DNA from: Sandaracinomonas limnophila
GTDB taxonomy: Bacteria > Bacteroidota > Bacteroidia > Cytophagales > Spirosomataceae
NCBI RefSeq assembly: GCF_004005965.1
Contig: NZ_SACY01000001.1
Location: forward strand, 434,001 to 498,000
Direction of reading: 5' to 3'
Length of the DNA: 64,000 nt
Under the pieces are notes generated by a model that searched no databases, had not been told where the DNA came from, and saw nothing but the letters and a program-made list of their open reading frames with translations. Positions 36,317 through 46,337 of this stretch are shown in pieces. A program made the translations under genes and the position numbers. The stretch's first letter is position 1; every line of letters starts with the position of its first letter.

Positions 36317-36861
36317 TATTCAAAAATAGATTTTTCCTTTTTCATTATACCTGAAACAATTAATCCATAAATAAAATACAGGACTACCGACATAAATACA
36401 ATTGCGACAAATTGAACACCCGGACCTATAAATAGTTTGGTCATCTTAACAGCTTGATCTATTTGACTTTGAGACATTCCTTGTTCCTCATACTTTTCGA
36501 TCATCATATTCAATTGTTTGGTTGTGGAACTATCGTCTATGAAGCTTAAATAAATGTAATTAAATCCACCAGAAACTAATCCAGAAATTGCCCCTAAAAG
36601 TGTAGATAAACCTAATCCAGTACTATATTTCAATTCATCCTTATTAGCTTCACGAAATTCACGAATTGCCAAAACAAGAAATGTTACGGAAATTACTAAA
36701 CTCAAAATCGAACTAACCCAAGCATATGATTCTTGAAATTGATCTAAAGAACCTGAATATTTATAAACAACTGTAAATAAAAAGCTAACAAGAGCATTAA
36801 TTAAACCCCATTTTAAGGCTATAAAAGTATAAGAAGGTGTCTGTTGAATTTCGGATTCCAT
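36316..36861 (-). CDS. DUF4199 domain-containing membrane protein
   Basis: Bacteroidota-specific membrane protein, 181 residues with four hydrophobic segments (about 13-33, 47-65, 83-107 and 145-172). The middle loop between segments three and four is polar and helical (MIEKYEEQGMSQSQIDQA), as usual for DUF4199. Function unknown. Its stop region overlaps the gldF start by one base. The next upstream gene encodes a second protein of the same layout. Confidence 0.8.
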   Translation of the reverse strand: MESEIQQTPSYTFIALKWGLINALVSFLFTVVYKYSGSLDQFQESYAWVSSILSLVISVTFLVLAIREFREANKDELKYSTGLGLSTLLGAISGLVSGGFNYIYLSFIDDSSTTKQLNMMIEKYEEQGMSQSQIDQAVKMTKLFIGPGVQFVAIVFMSVVLYFIYGLIVSGIMKKEKSIFE

Positions 36862-36862
36862 A

Positions 36863-37378
36863 TTACAAACGTTTGTAGTAAAGTGAGATTAATAAGTTAG
36901 GTAAAAATCCTAAAGCAATTTTTTGTACAAATTCATCTTTTGCAATACTTCCTGCCGTGATACCTTGCACTCCTTGTACCAATTGAATTAAGTACTCCTT
37001 CCCCTCTCGAGATTCAATTTGAGGAGAATATTTCTGAATTTCAGCAATACTTTGTATTACAAACTGCTGTAAAACTTCCTTTCCTGTAAATGATTCATAA
37101 AATAAATGCCAACCATAGGCTCCAAATCCACCAACTAAAACAATTAAGGCATATTGATAGGCAAATAATTTTAAAAAATGGTATTTTTCTTGAGAATGAT
37201 CCTTTGAATATCTATATACTAAAAACCATTGTGCGACTAATAAAAATACAAAAGTGGGTGCTTTTTTACCACCAAGAGGAATTACATTTAATTGATACAA
37301 AACATAACAATAAATCGCACTTAGTAACAAAACTGCAAACGTTAATAAGCCCAAATTTTTCCAATTCCAATCCTTCAT
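36863..37378 (-). CDS. Membrane protein of DUF4199-like layout
   Basis: A 171-residue protein with four predicted transmembrane segments (about 9-30, 40-57, 70-90 and 145-165) and a polar loop (about 95-140). Size, topology and position suggest a diverged relative of the adjacent DUF4199 protein, but the sequences share little I can see, so the family call is inference. It follows the dihydroorotase-like gene by three bases and precedes the DUF4199 gene by one. Confidence 0.7.
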   Translation of the reverse strand: MKDWNWKNLGLLTFAVLLLSAIYCYVLYQLNVIPLGGKKAPTFVFLLVAQWFLVYRYSKDHSQEKYHFLKLFAYQYALIVLVGGFGAYGWHLFYESFTGKEVLQQFVIQSIAEIQKYSPQIESREGKEYLIQLVQGVQGITAGSIAKDEFVQKIALGFLPNLLISLYYKRL

Positions 37379-37381
37379 AAA

Positions 37382-38656
37382 CTATTTAAATACTTGAATA
37401 ATTTGGGTTTTAAAATTAAAGCCAAAGTAGGGCGAATTTTTAGATAAACTTAAATTAGTACTTTCTTTGAATTCGACAGAAGATTTTAAGTCAACAATTG
37501 AACCAACAATTGATTTACCAATTTCTAAATCATCATCCTTAATTCCTAACAATTTTTTAGGATTAGAACTTAATGCTAAACTTACTGTTTTAATATCTTT
37601 TGAATTAAATCCTTCAAAAGCACTTTGCATCAAGGTTTGAATACCAATCACACCAAAGGATGCCAAATCAAATTCGATTTCTTTTAACTCTACTTCTATC
37701 GGATGATGGTCAGAGACGATTGCATCAATTGTACCGTCTAAAACTCCGGCCTTCAGAGCCATTTTATCCTCTATCGTGCGTAATGGAGGTTTTATTTTAA
37801 AATTAGAATCAAAATCTGAAACAGCATTTTCATCAAATAACAAATGTTGACTACTTACTGAACATGTTACAGGCAAACCCTTAAATTTCGCTTCTTTGAT
37901 CAATTCCACAGATTCTTTTGAGGAAATACAGTAAAAATGTAAACCAAAATTTGGATTTAAATTTCCAAAAGAATGTTTAATCACATATTCCAACAAATCC
38001 AAATCGCGTTTGATGGATAATACTTCACTTATTGTTGGAATACCTTTCAATCCAGTTAATGTACTTTGTAAACCTTCATTTATTTGTCCAAACATTGATA
38101 AATTATCATTGTTTGGCTGTGAATAAATAACAACATCCTTTGTCATCAAATATTGCAAACATTTTAAAAACAGGTCTGCATTTTGAAGGGTTGAATCTTT
38201 ATGTGAAAAACCTTTCACCCCAGCACTTGCCAAATCCATTAAATCGGCAAAATTTTCACCCTTGTTGTCAACCGTCAATGGAGCCATTGGTATAAACCTT
38301 GGAAAGGAATCCTTATTTATACCTTTAATATATTCAACACTTTCTACAGTCTGGGTTGGAAATTGCCCTGTTGGTAATAATTGAACATAATGAATTCCTC
38401 CGGCTATTGATGCATTTTGAAGGCTAGTCCAAGTTTCTCGATGTTCATTTCCTGGAAGGGTATTATGCACACGTAAATCAACCAAAGCAGGTAAAATGGC
38501 CAAATCCTTACCTTCCACTAATGTGTCAGATTTTTGAATGGGAAGGTTATCACCCATTTCCAAAAGTTTACCTTTTTCAATTCTCAGGTCAACCTTCTTT
38601 CCAAATGATTTGGATTGATTAAATAATACCGTAATTGCTTTATATATTGTTGCCAT
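37382..38656 (-). CDS. Dihydroorotase homologue, probably catalytically inactive (PyrC'-like)
   Basis: Amidohydrolase-fold protein of 424 residues by the ATG at 38656; a TTG at 38692 would start inside the gcvH terminator. Overall similarity is to dihydroorotase, but metal ligands are missing: the HxH motif reads DLRVH (Arg62 in place of the first His), the usual His-Cys-Glu-Asp segment is YSQPN at 178-182, and the HVS histidine region reads YCIS. Only the last Asp (Asp316 in SDHHP) is clear. Related non-catalytic PyrC' proteins hold aspartate transcarbamoylase together in some bacteria; that role is a plausible inference. Confidence 0.85.
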   Translation of the reverse strand: MATIYKAITVLFNQSKSFGKKVDLRIEKGKLLEMGDNLPIQKSDTLVEGKDLAILPALVDLRVHNTLPGNEHRETWTSLQNASIAGGIHYVQLLPTGQFPTQTVESVEYIKGINKDSFPRFIPMAPLTVDNKGENFADLMDLASAGVKGFSHKDSTLQNADLFLKCLQYLMTKDVVIYSQPNNDNLSMFGQINEGLQSTLTGLKGIPTISEVLSIKRDLDLLEYVIKHSFGNLNPNFGLHFYCISSKESVELIKEAKFKGLPVTCSVSSQHLLFDENAVSDFDSNFKIKPPLRTIEDKMALKAGVLDGTIDAIVSDHHPIEVELKEIEFDLASFGVIGIQTLMQSAFEGFNSKDIKTVSLALSSNPKKLLGIKDDDLEIGKSIVGSIVDLKSSVEFKESTNLSLSKNSPYFGFNFKTQIIQVFK

Positions 38657-38662
38657 ATATTC

Positions 38663-38689
38663 AAAAAAAAGCCCTGATAAACAGGGCTT
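38663..38689 (-). terminator. Rho-independent terminator after gcvH
   Basis: Eight-pair stem AAGCCCTG / CAGGGCTT with loop ATAAA, followed on the minus strand by eight T. It lies just before the ATG of the dihydroorotase-like gene. Confidence 0.88.
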
Positions 38690-38693
38690 CAAA

Positions 38694-39074
38694 TCAATGT
38701 CCTACAAAACCTTTATAGGTCGCTACATCCATTAAAGTATCTAGTTCAGATACATCAGATGGTTTTATTTTCACAATCCATCCTTTTCCAAAGGGATCTG
38801 AATTGATTAATTCCGGTGAATTTTCCAATTCAGAATTAAATTCAACAACTTCTCCCGAAATTGGCATAAACAAATCTGAAACAGTTTTAACAGCTTCTAA
38901 GGAACCAAATACTGCATCCTTATTTAATGTTTTGCCAGCTGAATTGACATCTACATAGATAATATCACTTAACTCTCCTTGAGCAAAATCACTTACACCA
39001 ACAATTGCTACCCCCCCATCCATTTTAACCCACTCATGCTCCTGGGAATACTTTACGTCTGATTTAAAATCCAT
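38694..39074 (-). CDS. gcvH: Glycine cleavage system H protein
   Basis: Lipoyl carrier of the glycine cleavage system, 126 residues. The lipoylation site is Lys63 in [12 protein letters not shown], and the N-terminal [11 protein letters not shown] and [14 protein letters not shown] motifs are typical. The P and T proteins are not in the window. Its place next to sprA and ruvA is a gene order known from other Bacteroidota. It has its own terminator at 38663-38689. Confidence 0.96.
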   Translation of the reverse strand: MDFKSDVKYSQEHEWVKMDGGVAIVGVSDFAQGELSDIIYVDVNSAGKTLNKDAVFGSLEAVKTVSDLFMPISGEVVEFNSELENSPELINSDPFGKGWIVKIKPSDVSELDTLMDVATYKGFVGH

Positions 39075-39135
39075 AATTTTTAGTTTGATACAAAGGTCGA
39101 TATTTCTTCTATTTTTTGCAAATCAAATTTCATAT

Positions 39136-39186
39136 ATAACCCGGAGTTTCACTCCAGGTTATAATAAGTGAACCCCTGCGGGGTTC
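39136..39186. repeat. Paired-hairpin REP-like element between sprA and gcvH
   Basis: Two adjacent palindromes in an otherwise AT-rich gap. The first, 39136-39162, has arms ATAACCcGGAGT / ACTCCaGGTTAT around TTC with one mismatch. The second, 39170-39186, has arms GAACCCC / GGGGTTC around TGC. They are eight bases apart. The higher GC content and two-hairpin design look like a dispersed REP/REPIN-type repeat; it may also end sprA transcription. Copy number in the genome cannot be seen here. Confidence 0.7.
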
Positions 39187-39212
39187 GTTGCATTTTTCAC
39201 TTTCAATTTAAT

Positions 39213-42200
39213 CTATTCACTTAAACTGTACCTAATCTGAAATCCACCTGCTACAGTAGAACGATAAAATGAATTAGAAACCAATGGATTGTTAAACATC
39301 TTATCAAAATAGGCTGTTACCGACAATTTATTATTCACATTATAAGATATCTGCGGTCTAAATTGAAAATTAATAAATCCTTGGGTAACAATTGTTTCAG
39401 CATCTAATTTTCGTTGAAGTGTTCTTGTATCGCGTATTGTTAAATTACAATTGAAACGAAGATCATTCGGTAATTTCACCTTCTTGCCATTTACCGTAAT
39501 AGGTAAAGTTAAATTAGCCTTGGTAAAGCCAATTGAAACAGTTAAATCTTTATTCGACAATTCTGCTACCTGTGAATTCGATAAATTCAATCCTACACTT
39601 CTATCCTGAGCATATTCAAAACGTAAACTTACTTTTGATTTTGTAACAGCATTAAATCCTATCAGTGGAGCAAACCTTTCTGTAAATGTTAGGGTACTCA
39701 TTACATACACTGGAATTAAGGTATTAACTGTAACCTTAGTACCCTCTACCATTACTTGTTTTTGTTCAAAACGAGTGGATAATGGATATAATAAAGATTT
39801 TAAAGTCAAATTTAAATAATCATTATAAAAACTTCCATAATCCAAAGAGGAAACAAAATTACCAACAGAATAAGTAGAGGTATAGGAATGATTTAAACTA
39901 AATGAACTAAACTTTTTAGAAATAAAAGGAAAAATATTTAATCCATTATAATCAACTCTCCAATTAGGAAGTGGTAAATCATAGAACGGACTAAATTTAA
40001 CATTACGAGGATCTAAACCGGAATAACTTGCAAAAAATGCTGGTACTAATACATCTTGCGAATTAATATTGTATTCTCCAATTCCTCCTTCATTTCCCAT
40101 AGTATTTTTATAGGCAGCTTGTAATCTTTCAAGTAAAATAGATCGATTTTGTCTAAAGTTTTCAAATACTACATTCGGATCTTTAAAGGCTGTCATAAAG
40201 GATAAAAAAGACATTGAATAATTACCCGAACGAATAGGAGATTGATGCTGAAAAACACCCGTACTATCTGGTCGGAAAAACTCTTGGTAATTATCCCCTC
40301 TTGTATAATTTCCTTCTACCTGAATTTTTAAATCTTTATTAGGTTCTAATTGAGTCACATAAGTAAATCGTTGATTGGATATTTGAGTAAATGGTATATT
40401 TTGCTCTTTACTCTTTGTCAACCAACCGCCGGCTTTTGCCTTATCTAATATTCCAAAATCCTGACTACCACTTACAAAATCAAAGCCAGGTGCCCCCCAA
40501 TTACCATTCATTCCCAAAACACCTGAATTTGGTAAAAAACCTGGTAAGGTAGTTGATTCATTGATTGAATAATTCACTTGAATTCCTCGAAGGGTTAATA
40601 ATAAACGAGTCAAAGATTTAGCTACATTTTTTTGAGGAATTTCAAGTTCTTCATCATCTCCAGGACTTCGGGCCACATCTTTGCTATAATATTTAGGAGA
40701 ACTTGCCCACCGTAATGCACGGATTCTATTATAAAGTGATACAAAATCGACTTTACCAGTTACAGTTCTGTCGCGACCATTCTTAATAATATTTCCAAAT
40801 AAATTACCCGCATCATCACGTAAATCAAAACTATTTGCCATATAGTTAAAATTGATTTTATGTGAATAATCTAAATTCATCCAATCGGTCAATGGTGTTT
40901 TTTGAAGAGGCAAACGATACACAAATCCTGCTTGCTGATCGAAACTTTTGGTACGTCCAAGATTTCGAATATTTATCATAACCGAATCTTTCCATTTCTC
41001 TGAACCCGCCTCGCCAAAAGGTTCATCGATAATTGAATTAGCCATTGCGGAATAATTAGCAACAATACTTTTAGTTAAGTTCCAATTTAAAGCATATTGT
41101 CGATTAAAATACCAATACTTTTCAAACTGAGGAGTAGCCGCTGCAAAGGTTTCATCGCGCATTTGTGTTTTTAAGAAACTCCTATCCATATCCATTCGAA
41201 CAGAAATAGAAGAGGGAACTAAATTAAAGTTAATATCCCTAATGAGTGGTGCAAAATTTGAAGTACCTTTTAGTTTTTTAAAGGGTTCGACATAACCTGT
41301 TTGTGCAGAATAAGAATATATGAAACCTCCCTTGTATGAACTTTGACGAAAATCAGCCATTAAAGGACTCGTGCGAATCATTTCAGAAAAAGCATAATTG
41401 AAGGTAAAATTTGACAAATCCCAAATAAAATTATGCTTTGCCGTATTTGATCGAATTTTTCTAACATTAGAAAAATTATAACCACTTCTAACAGTATTAT
41501 CTTCAGCTGTTAATCGTAAATTATTTGCATCTAAGCCCCCTTTAAAATTCTGCAAAGAAGCGATTGAATTTTCAAGAAAAATATCCGGATCAAAGGGATC
41601 AAATTTTGGACTGATATTTTTTCTGTCGTAGGTTATATAAAATGGAATTTTTAAGTTCCAACTCTTTGGTAAAAATCTTTCTAGACTCAAAGAAGCTGAA
41701 ATTCCATATTCAATATTATTATCTCTAGATCGTTCGGATATCTTTGTTTGAACTCCACCAAATCCATAATTTTTAAAGGCCCCATTCAAATTAACAGTAC
41801 CCAGATCTGCTAACTTAATTGCCATTTTTCCAATAGCTGCATCACCAGATGTTTGGTCAAATCCATTAGTTCTTAATTCATCAAACCAAACATTGAAATT
41901 TAATGGAACTTCTGAACCTTGGTTTTTTACTCCAATTACAACATTCATTACAGCGCTAAGGTCTGGATTACCACGTACATAAATAACATAATTGGAATTT
42001 GGAATTTCATATCTATACTTTTCTTGATATCCCCTACCTTGTTGACTATTTCTAGCTGTTTTGGCTTTTTTCAATAAATCTAAATCAATATCAAACTCAT
42101 TCTCCAAAGGCCAAACATCTACATCGACAGCAGATTTTTTCGCCAAGGTCAAATTCGTTTGTACAATTTCATAATAATTATCTGTCACATCAGTTCCTAA

Positions 42201-45200
42201 ACGCATAAAAACTGCTGCTTTTGATAAATCACCTTGCTTAGTAATTGGATGCTCTTGCATGGATACAAACATTTTCAAGCGTTTGTAATTTAACATATCA
42301 ACGATTGTATTTTTAAATACAGCACGTGATTTACCATTTTTAAGATTTTCAACTTTTAAACTTAGCGATTGCTCATTTAATCTTGCGTTATTAATAGTTG
42401 TAATATCCTGATCACGAACAAAACCTGGTGGAACAATATAAGGAATGGCATTACCAGCAGAAACGCTATTTTCTTCAATATTAGCAGTTCCTACAATAAA
42501 TTTAGTCTCAGGATCAGTTTCTGCTTCATTATTAATACCACCTGTTTTATCTAAATTTCCGACAAATTTTCGATAAGAATATCCTGAAAGTTGTAGTTGT
42601 GCAAATCGTAAAATAACAGGATCTGAAAATTCACTTAACATCATTCGCATGAAACGAATGGATTTAAAAGATTTTCCTGGATAGTTTTCTTTTAATGGGA
42701 TTCTAAATAAATACCAAGTAGCATTACCATCATTTACCTTATCAACTACATATTTGTTATTATCTAATGTATTTTTTTGTAAATCTATTTCATAAGAATA
42801 ATAATTCTCAACTTCATTTACTGTGTTGTCGTTATTTAAATCTTCTCTATCGGGTTGAACTGTGTTGGCTTGAGAAACATTATTTGAATTTGGATTATCC
42901 GTGTTGGGGGAATTTTTCTCAAGCCCCATATAATTTTTATAACGCTCAATAATACTTGCTTTTTTTGTATTTAACTTTTCATCTAAATAAAATTGGTAAT
43001 CATCGTTGGCTGGGTCTAAGGTAGATATTGACTTAGCTGTACCATCCGTAATTTTATTTAAATAATCTGAAAATTTAGTTAGTTCAGAAGGTATCGAATT
43101 ATCTGAAGAATTATTAGGCAATCCATCTAGTCCAACATCTTGTTTATCTCTCCCTGAATTATCAAACGCATTAATTACAAATTGTCGTTTAGGTGCAATA
43201 CCAAATTTAGTATCATAATAATTTACATCTTTTTGTAAAATTTCATTCGATGGAATACCATTTTCAAAATTGGAATAGGAATCAGGAATGAAATCTTCAG
43301 AAACGTCACCCAAATGGAATGTTAACTTTCCTCCTAAAGACCCTCCAGCCAATGGATTTGTATTTCCATCTCGAATTCGACCTGCCTCTCCAGAAATAAA
43401 TGGATCCATCAACCAAAATTCTAATGTTTCTACATTTGCATTTTCAAAATCAGTATCTGAAGTTATGGCCCTAGTTATTACACCAAAATTTTTCTTTGGA
43501 TTTTGATTTAATACGACTAAACCATTTTGAGCCTTTAGGTTTGGATTAAAATTATAAATACCTCTTTCAGAAGGAAAATAGGATACATCTAAAACTCCTA
43601 ATGGTAAACCAGTTATATTATTTGCAAAATCTTTTCCAGGAAATAATCCCTTAGGTGATACACTTCGTTCATAGGCAAAAGAAGAAACATCCTCAACCCC
43701 AGGTACAGAAATACCAAAACTTCCCTGCCCATAAATGGACGCATCAACGGTATATGCAGAAATTTTTGCGCGATTAAAATTTGATTCCAAATTACCCCTA
43801 GTCAAAGAATTACTTCTTAAGTAATCTTCAGGTACAGAACCTGGCTTCCAAGCCGTTGGATTGGAATTAAAATTATAAATAACGCGAGTTGCTTCAAAGT
43901 CATCAATAAATGCATTTCCCTGCACTCGATCATTTACATTAGGAATTAATTTTGCATATTCCCCTTGAAAATCAATAATTGATGCTTCTTTTGTGGAAAC
44001 AAAAGGTAATTTATCAAATAGATTAGTGATGAAATTTGATTTTTTCACAAATGATGCATCTACCCCTAAAAGAGTGTTATTTACAGGTTCATTTCCGATG
44101 GCAACTCGTCTAAAAAATGCCGGAGGCGTTTCACTCATGTTTTGTACAGTAGCTCCCAAACGCATATCCTTACTTACAAAATAATCCAATCTTGTACCTA
44201 GGAGTGTCCTAACTTGGTTAGAAAATAAATCAGGCTTTTCGTAACAAACCCTTATTTCCCTTCCAGAATTAAATACACTTTCATTAATTATTTTTACCTT
44301 ACCTGTTGGGTCTACCATAAAATCAGAGCCTTGACTTAAGGATTGCCCCCCTGCTGTAACAGTAACTGATTTTGGATCTACACCAAAGGGTAAACTAATA
44401 TCTCCACCTATACCCGATTGATAAGAACCTTTTATAAAAAATTTATTCTTGGTCGTAACTTGTGCTGCATCGGTCATTGTATTGGTATACAATTCATCGA
44501 ATCCGTATTTATTTACATCTACTTTCGATTTTAGAAAATTGGATGAAAATGGTTCTAAAACAGGGAAAATAATTTTACCATTTTTAGAATCAATAGTAAT
44601 TTCATCAACGAAATCGTAATTACCATCTTTTTGAGAATCACCTGCAAAATTCAATTTATCAAATCCTAATCCCTCTACCCACGGTACATCCTTATAAATA
44701 CCAATACCTTCAATCATATTGGTATTATCAATACCTGTTTTATCATCTTTATAAACTATTTTTAATTGAAAACCCTGCTTATTAATAGCATTTGTATTTA
44801 ATGAATAAATATTTTTCATCATTAAATCCCACATTTCCTTACCCTTCGACTCTTTTAACTGATTCCTCAAGGTTGATGATTTCAATAATTTCAAAAAGAT
44901 CACTTGATCATCTTTACTGGCTTGGTAATCTTCTGTTAACTCTCCAACTTTATATTTACGACCATTAACCGTATATTCATAAGCAACAGCCAAAACCTCA
45001 TCATTTCTAAGGGGTGCAATTAAGGAAATATAACCTAGTTGGGGATGAAATTTAAATTCTCTTTCAGACAATCTTTTTGCCCCACGAATAATATCAAAAT
45101 CCAACCCACGCTGATACGATGGAAAATTCTTCTGAATATCCTCTGCTATTTCATTGGCCTTTCTTTCAGAATTTTGAACTATTTTCGTAAAGCTCTCATT

Positions 45201-46316
45201 ATTAGCCGCAGGAGCATTATTACTTTGTTTGTCAATATCATACAATGCCGCCAAGTTCCTCAGTGTTTCAGTATTCTGTGTACGATTTGTTACATATACT
45301 TCAACTCGGGTAATTTGAACTCCACTCAATATAACAGGAAGCTTTCTAAGATTTTTTTCATAATTATCTCTAAAATATTTAGACAAAAAGAAATTTCGAT
45401 TTTCATCATATTGCTCTGCACGAATCTCATATCCTCTTCCTTGGGTACCTCCTTTTAAATTAATACAATCTTGCTTTGAGCGCTGTTGGGCAGCAACTAA
45501 TGTTACATCTAGGTTACCAAAACGCATTAATGTTTTAATTCCAAATAAATTTTGTACTCCAGGAATCAATTGAGAATTTAGCGTCCATGAGGTATTACCA
45601 ACCTCTATATTTTGTAAAATATCTTCCTCTTGGGTTTTCCAATTTAATTTTAATTGGTTTTGAAAATTAAAACTAGCCTTGGTATCAAAATTGGTATTCA
45701 AATTTAATTTATCGCCAATTTTACCTTGGAAATTAAATTGAGCTTGTTCATTAAAATATAAATTACTAATTCTTCGTAATTGAATTGGAACTGCAGGATT
45801 ATCAACAAATTGACTCATGTATCCTACATCCAATAATAAACTTCCATTGGGCTTGATAGAAATTTCACTTCCTCCAAAAATACGATCTATTGAAGGTGGC
45901 AATTCAATTTTTGGAAACAAGCCCCTAGATTTCATAGAATTATCGCCATCCAATGATTTTGAATATGCAGACCAAAAACTCCGATTTACCTCTCTATTTT
46001 GTTGTTGATTAAAATCCGAAAACTGTGTAAAACTTTGATTAGATAAACTTGATTTCCCTATTTTTTCTTGGGACACAACCTTCCCCTTATTTACCTGAAT
46101 AGACTTTTTAAGTGACTCATTAGAATAATAATTAAAAGGAGATTTACCTTTAATTTGATTACTAAATGTAGAATTTTTGCTTTTAAATTGATAGTTAGGT
46201 CTCCTCCCACTTTTAATAACAGTTGTATCAATACTTGTAGATTGTCCCCAAAGTAATATTGGTACTAGATTTAAAAAGAAAACATTTTTACTTAAAAATT
46301 TAATCAAGTGGTTCAC
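39213..46316 (-). CDS. sprA: Type IX secretion system translocon SprA
   Basis: Outer-membrane beta-barrel that forms the protein-conducting channel of type IX secretion and is needed for gliding. The 2367-residue product has a signal peptide (about 1-24), SprA N-terminal motifs (GSLLLDVGYMSQFVDNP, the IFGGSEISIKP segment), long barrel-like alternating stretches and a final TRFEQ... type C-terminal barrel ending in FQIRYSLSE. Size is in the usual range for SprA. It is 21 bases downstream of ruvA, so it is likely expressed from the gatA-mltD-ruvA unit. The plug protein gene is at 13.1 kb. No frameshift is apparent. Confidence 0.97.
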   Translation of the reverse strand: MNHLIKFLSKNVFFLNLVPILLWGQSTSIDTTVIKSGRRPNYQFKSKNSTFSNQIKGKSPFNYYSNESLKKSIQVNKGKVVSQEKIGKSSLSNQSFTQFSDFNQQQNREVNRSFWSAYSKSLDGDNSMKSRGLFPKIELPPSIDRIFGGSEISIKPNGSLLLDVGYMSQFVDNPAVPIQLRRISNLYFNEQAQFNFQGKIGDKLNLNTNFDTKASFNFQNQLKLNWKTQEEDILQNIEVGNTSWTLNSQLIPGVQNLFGIKTLMRFGNLDVTLVAAQQRSKQDCINLKGGTQGRGYEIRAEQYDENRNFFLSKYFRDNYEKNLRKLPVILSGVQITRVEVYVTNRTQNTETLRNLAALYDIDKQSNNAPAANNESFTKIVQNSERKANEIAEDIQKNFPSYQRGLDFDIIRGAKRLSEREFKFHPQLGYISLIAPLRNDEVLAVAYEYTVNGRKYKVGELTEDYQASKDDQVIFLKLLKSSTLRNQLKESKGKEMWDLMMKNIYSLNTNAINKQGFQLKIVYKDDKTGIDNTNMIEGIGIYKDVPWVEGLGFDKLNFAGDSQKDGNYDFVDEITIDSKNGKIIFPVLEPFSSNFLKSKVDVNKYGFDELYTNTMTDAAQVTTKNKFFIKGSYQSGIGGDISLPFGVDPKSVTVTAGGQSLSQGSDFMVDPTGKVKIINESVFNSGREIRVCYEKPDLFSNQVRTLLGTRLDYFVSKDMRLGATVQNMSETPPAFFRRVAIGNEPVNNTLLGVDASFVKKSNFITNLFDKLPFVSTKEASIIDFQGEYAKLIPNVNDRVQGNAFIDDFEATRVIYNFNSNPTAWKPGSVPEDYLRSNSLTRGNLESNFNRAKISAYTVDASIYGQGSFGISVPGVEDVSSFAYERSVSPKGLFPGKDFANNITGLPLGVLDVSYFPSERGIYNFNPNLKAQNGLVVLNQNPKKNFGVITRAITSDTDFENANVETLEFWLMDPFISGEAGRIRDGNTNPLAGGSLGGKLTFHLGDVSEDFIPDSYSNFENGIPSNEILQKDVNYYDTKFGIAPKRQFVINAFDNSGRDKQDVGLDGLPNNSSDNSIPSELTKFSDYLNKITDGTAKSISTLDPANDDYQFYLDEKLNTKKASIIERYKNYMGLEKNSPNTDNPNSNNVSQANTVQPDREDLNNDNTVNEVENYYSYEIDLQKNTLDNNKYVVDKVNDGNATWYLFRIPLKENYPGKSFKSIRFMRMMLSEFSDPVILRFAQLQLSGYSYRKFVGNLDKTGGINNEAETDPETKFIVGTANIEENSVSAGNAIPYIVPPGFVRDQDITTINNARLNEQSLSLKVENLKNGKSRAVFKNTIVDMLNYKRLKMFVSMQEHPITKQGDLSKAAVFMRLGTDVTDNYYEIVQTNLTLAKKSAVDVDVWPLENEFDIDLDLLKKAKTARNSQQGRGYQEKYRYEIPNSNYVIYVRGNPDLSAVMNVVIGVKNQGSEVPLNFNVWFDELRTNGFDQTSGDAAIGKMAIKLADLGTVNLNGAFKNYGFGGVQTKISERSRDNNIEYGISASLSLERFLPKSWNLKIPFYITYDRKNISPKFDPFDPDIFLENSIASLQNFKGGLDANNLRLTAEDNTVRSGYNFSNVRKIRSNTAKHNFIWDLSNFTFNYAFSEMIRTSPLMADFRQSSYKGGFIYSYSAQTGYVEPFKKLKGTSNFAPLIRDINFNLVPSSISVRMDMDRSFLKTQMRDETFAAATPQFEKYWYFNRQYALNWNLTKSIVANYSAMANSIIDEPFGEAGSEKWKDSVMINIRNLGRTKSFDQQAGFVYRLPLQKTPLTDWMNLDYSHKINFNYMANSFDLRDDAGNLFGNIIKNGRDRTVTGKVDFVSLYNRIRALRWASSPKYYSKDVARSPGDDEELEIPQKNVAKSLTRLLLTLRGIQVNYSINESTTLPGFLPNSGVLGMNGNWGAPGFDFVSGSQDFGILDKAKAGGWLTKSKEQNIPFTQISNQRFTYVTQLEPNKDLKIQVEGNYTRGDNYQEFFRPDSTGVFQHQSPIRSGNYSMSFLSFMTAFKDPNVVFENFRQNRSILLERLQAAYKNTMGNEGGIGEYNINSQDVLVPAFFASYSGLDPRNVKFSPFYDLPLPNWRVDYNGLNIFPFISKKFSSFSLNHSYTSTYSVGNFVSSLDYGSFYNDYLNLTLKSLLYPLSTRFEQKQVMVEGTKVTVNTLIPVYVMSTLTFTERFAPLIGFNAVTKSKVSLRFEYAQDRSVGLNLSNSQVAELSNKDLTVSIGFTKANLTLPITVNGKKVKLPNDLRFNCNLTIRDTRTLQRKLDAETIVTQGFINFQFRPQISYNVNNKLSVTAYFDKMFNNPLVSNSFYRSTVAGGFQIRYSLSE

Positions 46317-46337
46317 AGATAAACAATTTAGATTAAT

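Noticed and set aside
45039-45458. A 139-codon open frame on the plus strand
   Set aside because: It lies fully antisense to sprA, encodes a low-complexity Ile/Phe/Ser-rich product with no recognisable motif, and is expected from the codon bias of the AT-rich opposite strand.
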